The notes under the pieces: model-generated
What the model saw: only the letters and a program-made list of their open reading frames with translations
The model's database searches: none
What the model was told of the DNA's origin: nothing
Part shown: piece after piece, positions 45,701 through 51,974 of the stretch
Numbering within the stretch: position 1 is the first letter of the stretch
Layout: each line of letters opens with the position of its first letter
DNA from: JAFDVL01 sp043783625
GTDB lineage: Bacteria; Acidobacteriota; Blastocatellia; RBC074
Direction of reading: 5' to 3'
NCBI GenBank assembly: GCA_043783625.1
Contig: JAYVZE010000062.1
Coordinates: forward strand, 1-64,000
Length of the DNA: 64,000 bases
Translations under genes and position numbers: made by a program

Positions 45701-46261
45701 TTACCTACCGACCCCCGTCCACCGATCACCGACCACCTTTTTTAACTGTCCTCTCGCCCGATGCAGCATTACGCCGACTACCAAGTGCGAAGTGCCGAGA
45801 ATTTCCCCGATTTCTTTATTGTCGAAGCCTTCAAAGTATTTCAGGACAAACATCTGCGCCGTTTTTTCGCTCAGACTGGAAATTTCTTTTTGAATAATCT
45901 GACGTAATTCCTGATCGGAGTGCAGTGCTTCAGGCGTTTGGTTCGGACGAGTTTGAAAATGATCGGAAGTTACATCGTCTATAGAAATTAAATTATTAAG
46001 GCTGCGAGTGCGGACGATGTCGAGCGAAGCGTTAATGGCGGCACGAAGTAAATACGCTTTTGGATTCGGTTCTAATTGAAATTCCCCTGAGCGTCGCGCT
46101 AAACGCAGAAAAATTGTTTGCAGCACGTCTTCGGCATCGTTGGTATTACCTGTGACGCGATACGCCGTGCGGAAAATCTGGTCGTAATGTTCCTGAAACA
46201 AACTCTCCAATTGAGTCTGTAGAGCGGGTACAGCGCGTAAGTGTGTGGCAGTGACCGACAT
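45701..46261 (-). CDS. ECF-type RNA polymerase sigma factor
   Basis: 186 residues from ATG 46261, chosen because AAGGAGG lies 6 bp upstream; an ATG 15 bp earlier is possible. Region 2 ('FRTAYRVTGNTNDAEDVLQT', 'IFLRLARR') and region 4 ('QMFVLKYFEGFDNKEIGEIL', 'GTSHLVVGVMLHRARGQLKK') are clear; regions 1.1 and 3 are absent. It precedes its presumed anti-sigma factor by 56 bp. The last ten residues (VGDRWTGVGR) are encoded by a degenerate repeat rich in GGTCGGTG, which also provides the stop. Confidence 0.92.
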   Translation of the reverse strand: MSVTATHLRAVPALQTQLESLFQEHYDQIFRTAYRVTGNTNDAEDVLQTIFLRLARRSGEFQLEPNPKAYLLRAAINASLDIVRTRSLNNLISIDDVTSDHFQTRPNQTPEALHSDQELRQIIQKEISSLSEKTAQMFVLKYFEGFDNKEIGEILGTSHLVVGVMLHRARGQLKKVVGDRWTGVGR

Positions 46262-46336
46262 CTCAACCTCCTTCATTTTTCGTTCTCCACTGACGTAAAC
46301 GTAAGGCGAAGAGAATTATTAACAGGAGGGAGAAAA

Positions 46337-46393
46337 AAAGTGCTGAGTCCTGAGTAATGAGTGCTAAGTGAAAAACTCAGCACTCAGCACTTT
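46337..46393 (-). terminator. Intrinsic terminator of the DUF1501 gene
   Basis: Arms 46337-46355 and 46375-46393 (AAAGTGCTGAGT type) pair at 18 of 19 positions. On the minus strand the stem runs into a U-rich tract (ACTTTTTTTCTCCC). The right arm touches the DUF1501 stop codon. It insulates the sigma gene from upstream transcription. Confidence 0.8.
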
Positions 46394-47817
46394 TAACTCA
46401 TAACTTCTTGAATCACATTGCCGCCAAAATCCGTTAACCGTTCATCGCGTCCGTTGTGCTTGAAAGTCAGCTTCCATTGATCTAGTCCCATCAGGTGCAA
46501 AATCGTCGCGTTGATGTCACGAGGATGGTAACGCTCGCCGACAGTTTTGAAGCCAAGCTCATCCGTTTGCCCAATTGTAGTGCCGCCTTTGATGCCTCCG
46601 CCAGCCATCCAAATCGTGAAGCCTTCGGGATTATGGTCGCGGCCTTTGCCGTTTTCGCTGACGGGAGTGCGTCCGAACTCCGAAGCCCACACGACTAAGG
46701 TTGAATCCAGCATCCCGCGCGATTTCAAATCTTTCAGCAACGCGGCAATCGGCTGATCCGTCCACGAACACATCTTGTCGTGATTTTCCTTGATCATGTC
46801 GTGCGCATCCCACTGCGTACTGACGGGGCCGCCGCCGGAATATAATTGAATGAACCGAACGCCGCGCTCGACGAGGCGACGAGCCAGCAAACAGCGCGTC
46901 CCGAATTCTTTGGTGTGCGGTGCGTCGAGACCGTAAAGTTTTTTTGTCGCTTCGGATTCTTTGCTGATGTCTACGGCTTCGGGCGCGTGTTGTTGCATGC
47001 GGAAGGCGAGTTCGTACGAGGCTACGCGGGCGGCCAGTTCGCTATCTTCTGCCGTCTGATTCATCTCATTCATCCGGCGCAGATAATCCAGCAGATGCCG
47101 TTGTTGCTGTGTATTCGTATGCTTCGGCAAATCCAGATTCAGGATAGGAGCTTTGCCACCGCGCAGTTGTGTTCCCTGAAAAACGGTTGGTAAATAACCG
47201 TTGCTCCACATTGGAGAACCGCCTTCGGGCAAGCCTTCCGGCTGCGTCATCACACAATACGCCGGAAGATTTTCACTGACGCTGCCAAGCCCGTATGTGA
47301 CCCACGAACCAAGCGAAGGATGACCGGAAAGCACGCGGCTGGTCAGCATTTGATACATCGCCGGAGCGTGAACAAAGCTGTCGGCGTAACATGAACGGAT
47401 GAATGCAATGTCGTCTACACAGGTAGCGACGTGCGGGAAGAGATCAGAAACATCGGCGCCGGATTGCCCGTATTTTTTGAACTTCCATTGCGAACCCAGC
47501 AGCGGCGTTCCCTGCTTGACGAATTGCCCTTTAATTTCACCAAACGATTTCGGCATCGGCTGCCCATTCAATTTATCGAGGACTGGCTTAGGATCGAAGG
47601 TTTCCATCTGGCTTGGCGCGCCGACCATGAATAAATAAATGACGGCTTTGGCTTTGGGCGCGAAATGCGGAGCCTTCGCTGCTAAAGGGTTATTGGATTG
47701 CGGATTGGCAGCGATGTCATGACTGAGTAAGGCAGGCAAGGCGAGTGCGCCAAAGCCATTAGCAGATTTTGTCAGAAATTCACGGCGTGATGTGGTGGCA
47801 GGGATGTGTGATCTCAT
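46393..47817 (-). CDS. Tat-exported DUF1501 protein
   Basis: 474 residues. A twin-arginine signal ('TSRREFLTKSANGFGALALP') marks Tat export. The sulfatase/phosphatase-like DUF1501 fold shows 'VIYLFMVGAPSQMETFDPKP', 'ERGVRFIQLYSGGGP' and 'VVWASEFGRTPVSENGKGRDH'. In Planctomycetes and Acidobacteria this gene is normally paired with a DUF1549/DUF1553 cytochrome-like gene; none is adjacent, so the pair is broken or elsewhere. Function is not established. Confidence 0.9.
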   Translation of the reverse strand: MRSHIPATTSRREFLTKSANGFGALALPALLSHDIAANPQSNNPLAAKAPHFAPKAKAVIYLFMVGAPSQMETFDPKPVLDKLNGQPMPKSFGEIKGQFVKQGTPLLGSQWKFKKYGQSGADVSDLFPHVATCVDDIAFIRSCYADSFVHAPAMYQMLTSRVLSGHPSLGSWVTYGLGSVSENLPAYCVMTQPEGLPEGGSPMWSNGYLPTVFQGTQLRGGKAPILNLDLPKHTNTQQQRHLLDYLRRMNEMNQTAEDSELAARVASYELAFRMQQHAPEAVDISKESEATKKLYGLDAPHTKEFGTRCLLARRLVERGVRFIQLYSGGGPVSTQWDAHDMIKENHDKMCSWTDQPIAALLKDLKSRGMLDSTLVVWASEFGRTPVSENGKGRDHNPEGFTIWMAGGGIKGGTTIGQTDELGFKTVGERYHPRDINATILHLMGLDQWKLTFKHNGRDERLTDFGGNVIQEVMS

Positions 47818-47831
47818 GAAAACCTCACAAA

Positions 47832-48179
47832 TTAAGCGGCAGCAAATTCTGTGTATTTTCGCAGGGTAGGCGATTTGAAACCCAGTACGATTTTGTTTTT
47901 TGTCACGCCAGCTTTGAGCAGTTCATCAGCGATACCATATTCTGTCCCATCGTGTTGAATCCAGATTTTGTCACCAACAATATCAATGTGAATGATGCAA
48001 CTATGAACCCGGCGGCGAAGTTCCCAGCCTTGTGACGTTAACAAGTAACGATTTGCTTCTTGATCTGCAATAATTTCGCATTCGTATTTGCCAGAGGGGG
48101 AAGACGCTTCGGCGGCAAACGTTACGTGGTCTTGCAAGATTTGCAGGATAATTTGGCGGTAATTTTCTAATGAATCCAT
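47832..48179 (-). CDS. XisI-like protein without XisH
   Basis: 115 residues. It matches the XisI family by pattern: 'MDSLENYRQIILQILQDH', 'RRRVHSCIIHIDIVGDKIW', 'IQHDGTEYGIADELLKAGV', 'KIVLGFKSPTLRKYTEFA'. XisI was named as a factor in excision of the fdxN element of heterocystous cyanobacteria and normally follows xisH. No XisH lies here: the upstream 360 bp hold only repeats. GGAGGTTATGGTGAA precedes the ATG. Likely a horizontally acquired remnant of a two-gene module. Confidence 0.85.
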   Translation of the reverse strand: MDSLENYRQIILQILQDHVTFAAEASSPSGKYECEIIADQEANRYLLTSQGWELRRRVHSCIIHIDIVGDKIWIQHDGTEYGIADELLKAGVTKNKIVLGFKSPTLRKYTEFAAA

Positions 48180-48540
48180 TTCACCATAACCTCCGTTTCG
48201 TCGTCAGGTAAGAATTATACTTGATTCGTTATCATCCAACCATCGTTGAAGAACTTTTCAACCTATGTCGCCAACGGCGACTGACAATATAGCCTAGCGA
48301 GAATCGCTAGGAGAGAAGAGAGTAAAAATCCGTCGCTGAAGGCGACGAACAAAATATTGTTGCGCGCCTTCAGCGAGCGATTATTCTGTTTGCCTCATTC
48401 CTAGCGATTCTCGCTAGGCTATATTGTTAATCATCTTCAATGACAAGAAGTTAGTATTGAGTTTTGATTCAGCTTCTAGTCCACGAAGGAAGGCGACGGT
48501 GAATTGACAGTTACTGCGCAAACGCTTATAAATTCGTTTG
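48180..48540. other. Divergent spacer dominated by nested palindromes
   Basis: Between XisI and the TPM gene there is no ORF of note. The middle is the nested element at 48267-48426; beyond it the sequence up to 48540 must hold the promoter of the TPM operon, which I cannot place with confidence. Confidence 0.5.
48267..48426. repeat. Nested palindromic element
   Basis: A perfect 28-bp inverted repeat (48285-48312 with 48399-48426), each arm being a hairpin in itself (CCTAGCGA-GAA-TCGCTAGG). Inside is a second perfect pair, TCGCTGAAGGCG (48333-48344) and CGCCTTCAGCGA (48365-48376), the left arm again self-palindromic (GTCGC-TGAAG-GCGAC). GTCGCC-AAC-GGCGAC at 48267-48281 flanks it. Exact pairing argues for recent origin or active maintenance. 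Confidence 0.9.
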
Positions 48541-49407
48541 ATGAGACTTTGCCCCCGGTCACATTTTATTATTCTTGCTCTGCTGCTTTTCTGTAGCAGC
48601 TCTCTCCTTGCTCAGGCGAAGCCACAGTTTCCCAAATACACCGCACACGTTAATGATTTTTCAAATGTCATTGATGGCAATACGAAATACCACCTTGAGA
48701 CTGTTCTGACGAATTTTGAAAAGCTCACTGGTGCGCAAATCGCAGTCGTGACAATGCCTACAATTGGCGATCAAGTCATTGAGGATTACGCGAATGGTTT
48801 GTATCGCGCCTGGGGCATCGGAGCGAAGACCGGAGCCAATAAAGAAAAAGGAGCCTTGCTCTTAATCCTGACGCAAGATCGCCGTTCGCGGATGGAAGTC
48901 GGGTACGGCTTGGAAGGCGATTTACCGGATGGTTTGGCAGGTGAAATGTTGCGCCGCATGCGTCCCAGCTTTCAGGCGCAGCAATGGTCACAGGGGATCA
49001 ATACGGGCGTTCATACGTTGGTAGACACGCTGGCGGCAAAGTGGAACGTCAATGTTGAAGGCATTGATCGCAGCTACGCTTATTCAGGGCAGCCGGCTGA
49101 ACCCGAAATTCAGATCAGTCCAATGATGATAATTTTCGGGATTATTTTCTTGCTGTTTCTATTTTTTATCCTGAGCCGTTCAGGTCGCGGCAGCGGCGGT
49201 AGTGGCGGATCGGGCCGAGGCAGCAGCGGATGGTGGGCAGCTCCGATGGTTCTTCATCAGGGCGGCGGCGGATTTGGTGGCAGCTCCTGGGGCAGCAATG
49301 GCGGATGGGGAAGTAGCGGCGGCGGAAGTGGAGGCGGAGGCGGCGATAGTTGGGGCGGCTTCGGCGGCGGGAGCAGCGGGGGTGGCGGAGCGAGTGATAG
49401 TTGGTAA
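48541..49407 (+). CDS. TPM-domain protein with Gly/Ser-rich tail
   Basis: 288 residues. Signal peptide ending 'SSLLAQAKP', then a TPM_phosphatase domain (about 35-165: 'HVNDFSNVIDGNTKYHLE', 'MPTIGDQVIEDYANGLYRAW', 'RRSRMEVGYGLEGDLPDG'), one membrane helix near 195-215 and a tail of about 75 residues that is nearly all Gly, Ser and Trp. YgcG-like. ATG 48541 is preferred to TTG 48538. It heads a three-gene unit with a nucleotidyltransferase-like protein and LemA; TPM and LemA genes are often neighbours. Confidence 0.88.
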   Translation: MRLCPRSHFIILALLLFCSSSLLAQAKPQFPKYTAHVNDFSNVIDGNTKYHLETVLTNFEKLTGAQIAVVTMPTIGDQVIEDYANGLYRAWGIGAKTGANKEKGALLLILTQDRRSRMEVGYGLEGDLPDGLAGEMLRRMRPSFQAQQWSQGINTGVHTLVDTLAAKWNVNVEGIDRSYAYSGQPAEPEIQISPMMIIFGIIFLLFLFFILSRSGRGSGGSGGSGRGSSGWWAAPMVLHQGGGGFGGSSWGSNGGWGSSGGGSGGGGGDSWGGFGGGSSGGGGASDSW

Positions 49408-49437
49408 GAAGTTAATGATCTGAAGAGGACGGAAGTC

Positions 49438-50142
49438 ATGAATGAAGATTTTAACGATATTGTCAGTCGGTTGAAAATTGCGCATAGCGGCAATCTGACT
49501 TCAATCATCGTGTACGGTTCAGCCGTGGCTGCGCCCGGCAATGTCAATAAAAATGATTATCATTTGCTGATTATCACGAATACCTTGACGGCGGAAGATT
49601 TGAATGCTGGAAAAGCCGCCGCCAAAGAATGGGTCAAGGCTGGCTACGCTTTGCCGATTTATTTTACGGCACAGGAATTTTCAGGGTCGGCAGATGTTTT
49701 TGCGATTGAATTCCGTCACATGAAGCGTGCTTATCAAGTGCTGCATGGTGAAGATTTATTAACTGAAATTCATCCGACCAAAGCGCATCTGCGCTTGCAG
49801 GTGGAATACGAAATGCGTGGCAAATTATTGCGCCTGCGTTCGCTTTATTTACCGGCGAGTGACACGACCCAGAGCCTGACCCAGTTAATGTCTGACAGCG
49901 CGTACAGCTTCTCGCAGTTTATGCGTCCGGTGCTGGAAATTCTGGGTGCAGAACCGCCGCTCAGCCGTTTGATGGCAGTGCGGCAGGTCGGAGAAAAACT
50001 GAAACTTGATACGTCACCAATTGAAAAAATTCTTCAGCGCAGAGAAGCTGAAGCTCCGTTGACGGAAACGGAGACGCACAAATTATTCGCCAGCTACATT
50101 GACTGTCTTTCACAAGTCATTGCAGCGATCAATAAATTATAG
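49438..50142 (+). CDS. Nucleotidyltransferase-fold protein
   Basis: 234 residues. The N-terminus has the polymerase-beta-like 'IIVYGSAVAAPGNVNKNDYH', but the metal motif expected as D-x-D reads Asp-Tyr-His, so catalysis is doubtful. The C-terminal 120 residues are helical, HEPN-like in length ('YEMRGKLLRLRSLYLPA', 'LTQLMSDSAYSFSQFMRPVL'). It lies between TPM and LemA genes on the same strand, suggesting an envelope-related role, not a toxin-antitoxin one. Confidence 0.65.
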   Translation: MNEDFNDIVSRLKIAHSGNLTSIIVYGSAVAAPGNVNKNDYHLLIITNTLTAEDLNAGKAAAKEWVKAGYALPIYFTAQEFSGSADVFAIEFRHMKRAYQVLHGEDLLTEIHPTKAHLRLQVEYEMRGKLLRLRSLYLPASDTTQSLTQLMSDSAYSFSQFMRPVLEILGAEPPLSRLMAVRQVGEKLKLDTSPIEKILQRREAEAPLTETETHKLFASYIDCLSQVIAAINKL

Positions 50143-50200
50143 ATTTTTCCCTGTACCGTGAACGGTTCGTTCGCGCTACCTAAAAGGAGGCAGGAATTTT

Positions 50201-50803
50201 ATGAAAGCAGTATTGGTAATCTTAGGAGTTTTGTTAGCGCTCGCGCTGTTAATCGGCGGAGTCATGGTCGGCAAATATAACGGTTTGACGACTTCACGCA
50301 ATAACGTAGATCAACAATGGTCGCAGGTTGAAAACCAGATGCAACGTCGAGCAGACTTGATTCCGAACATCGTTGGTACGGTGAAGGGAATTGCGAAACA
50401 AGAGCAGGACGTTTTCGTGAAAATTGCGGAAGCGCGCTCAAAATTATTAGCCGTTCCTTCAGGTGATGTTCAAGGCAAAATGGATGCTGATGCCAAGTTG
50501 ACACAGAGTATGCGCGATGGCGGATTGCTGGGATCGGGTGGACGTTTTCTGAATATTGCCGAGCAATACCCCCAATTAAAGTCCGACCAGAATTTTATGA
50601 AATTGCAAGACGAATTGGCGGGAACTGAAAATCGTTTGGCGGTTGCACGGAGGGAGTACAATCTTTCCGTAACTGATTACAATAATTCGCGTCAGACCTT
50701 TCCGACGGTGCTGATTGCCGGAATGCTGGGCTTTCAGGATAAGCCATTATTCAAAGCGGATGCCGAAGCAAAGACGGCTCCGAAAGTTGATTTTAGTAAG
50801 TAA
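50201..50803 (+). CDS. lemA: LemA family protein
   Basis: 200 residues, AAAAGGAGG upstream. An N-terminal membrane helix ('VLLALALLIGGVMVGKYNGL') is followed by 'NNVDQQWSQVENQMQRRADL' and 'ELAGTENRLAVARREYN', the LemA family signature in a helical bundle. Function is not settled; LemA and TPM proteins tend to be encoded together. A terminator follows. Confidence 0.93.
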   Translation: MKAVLVILGVLLALALLIGGVMVGKYNGLTTSRNNVDQQWSQVENQMQRRADLIPNIVGTVKGIAKQEQDVFVKIAEARSKLLAVPSGDVQGKMDADAKLTQSMRDGGLLGSGGRFLNIAEQYPQLKSDQNFMKLQDELAGTENRLAVARREYNLSVTDYNNSRQTFPTVLIAGMLGFQDKPLFKADAEAKTAPKVDFSK

Positions 50804-50806
50804 ATT

Positions 50807-50869
50807 TTTTGGTGCGCCAGCATCCTGCTGGCAGAAATATATTGCCACCAGGATGGTGGCGCACCAAAA
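50807..50869. repeat. Nested palindromic repeat after lemA
   Basis: 27-nt arms (50807-50833 and 50843-50869) pair at 25 positions. Each arm is itself a hairpin: GCCAGCATCCTGCTGGC and GCCACCAGGATGGTGGC. The core equals that of the repeats at 35929 and 60954. Confidence 0.85.
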
Positions 50870-50899
50870 GGGGGAGATCTAACTTCCCCTTTTGGCTTT
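50864..50899 (+). terminator. Terminator of the TPM-lemA unit
   Basis: CCAAAAGGGG (50864-50873) pairs perfectly with CCCCTTTTGG (50886-50895), then CTTTCCTT. It shares six bases with the right arm of the preceding repeat, so the two hairpins exclude each other. Confidence 0.7.
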
Positions 50900-50998
50900 C
50901 CTTCTGCCTACCCCTTCTCCGAAAAAATTAAAATGACTGAAAATAAATTGTTATGTTTTGCTTCTTTTTGTCATTACTACATGTAAGAAAAATTATTT

Positions 50999-51142
50999 TT
51001 AGTTTATGCGTTTGTGAAATGCTTCAGCCAGGCTTCGTTTTAATTTGACTTTGCGTTTTTGACCAATCCACGCAATCTGACCGCGAAAGCGAAGTGGCTT
51101 ACCAATTGTAAGATTTGTGTTTGAAGCCTTCGTGAACGACAT
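50999..51142 (-). CDS. Small basic protein (47 aa)
   Basis: An ORF of 47 codons on the minus strand: 'MSFTKASNTNLTIGKPLRFR', then a very basic middle ('GQKRKVKLKRSLAEAF'). GGAGGAAAGAGAA lies upstream, a strong but slightly distant ribosome-binding site. The charge suggests nucleic-acid binding. Not recognised, and too short to be sure it is expressed. Confidence 0.4.
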   Translation of the reverse strand: MSFTKASNTNLTIGKPLRFRGQIAWIGQKRKVKLKRSLAEAFHKRIN

Positions 51143-51221
51143 GAAAGTTCTCTTTCCTCCAAAAGAATCAAGGAAAGTAGAACGATGGCGGTTTGTCGGG
51201 GTATGGCATTTTTACCAACCA

Positions 51222-51255
51222 TCAGCCAACTATTGCCCCTCAGCCAACTACTGCC
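51222..51255. repeat. Short tandem repeat
   Basis: Two copies of TCAGCCAACTAYTGCC separated by two bases, in the otherwise empty gap between the 47-aa ORF and hsp20. Confidence 0.6.
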
Positions 51256-51425
51256 AAAAAATTTCAAGGTATGCGTTTTTGTGACTTCGCCGGTCTTGGG
51301 GGAGAATCCAGTCAGGTCACTTTCGCATGCCTTGATTCTTTTTTCTGAGAACATTTCTTGACCGCAGTTTAAGGCAAAGGCTATTATCTCCCATCCCCGT
51401 TCCGTGTCTTTTCCAAAATAGCCTT

Positions 51426-51893
51426 ATGACCGCTCCATTAAGTCCAGTACCACAAGAATATTCCGAACGATTGCGCGACCAGTTGCGTCGTCTCCTTTTA
51501 CATTTTGAAGAGATGCGTGCCGCAGCGCCGCCGACGCCCGGATCGTGGCTGCCTCCCGTTGACGTTTGCGAAATGGAAGCGGCGGTCATTGTCCGGCTGG
51601 AATTGCCGGGCGTGACAGCGCCGAACGTGAAGCTTTCCATCATTGATGGAATGCTGAAAATTGAAGGCAATAAGGAAACGGCGACGGCGGTTGAGGGCGA
51701 TAAGCCGCTCAGATATTTGTGCCTTGAACGGATTGCCGGAACGTTCGTCAGGCGCGTGCCATTGAAGTGGACGATCAATTATGATCGGGTTACTGCGACG
51801 TTGGCCAAAGGCATCCTGGAAATCAGATTGCCGAAAATTGAAGCCTCCGGCAACGAATTATTTATCCCGATTATCCAAGAGAGAGAAGGGTGA
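51426..51893 (+). CDS. Hsp20/alpha-crystallin small heat-shock protein
   Basis: 155 residues. An N-terminal helix is followed by an alpha-crystallin domain (about 45-140: 'VDVCEMEAAVIVRLELPG', 'IDGMLKIEGNKE', 'LPKIEASGNELFIP'). The usual A-x-x-x-G-V-L-x-I motif is read as 'LAKGILEIRLPK'. It holds unfolding proteins in a folding-competent state. It precedes lon by 80 bp, a sensible stress-response pair. Confidence 0.9.
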   Translation: MTAPLSPVPQEYSERLRDQLRRLLLHFEEMRAAAPPTPGSWLPPVDVCEMEAAVIVRLELPGVTAPNVKLSIIDGMLKIEGNKETATAVEGDKPLRYLCLERIAGTFVRRVPLKWTINYDRVTATLAKGILEIRLPKIEASGNELFIPIIQEREG

Positions 51894-51897
51894 AGAG

Positions 51898-51942
51898 TTG
51901 ATAGGTGATAAGTGATGGTTTTTTTAATTTATCATCTATCAA
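51898..51942. repeat. Inverted repeat between hsp20 and lon
   Basis: 16-nt arms (51898-51913 and 51927-51942, TTGATAGGTGATAAGT type) pair at 14 positions, the others G-T. Further partial copies of the ATTATCACC/TTATCACTT words follow up to lon. Confidence 0.6.
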
Positions 51943-51974
51943 TTATCACCTGTCATTTATCACTTATAAGAATT

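Noticed and set aside
48267..48426. CRISPR array
   Set aside because: Repeats are inverted and nested, not direct repeats with regular unique spacers, and no cas genes are near.
49438..50142. MNT/HEPN toxin-antitoxin gene
   Set aside because: Single chain in a TPM-LemA unit, with a degraded metal motif and no separate partner.
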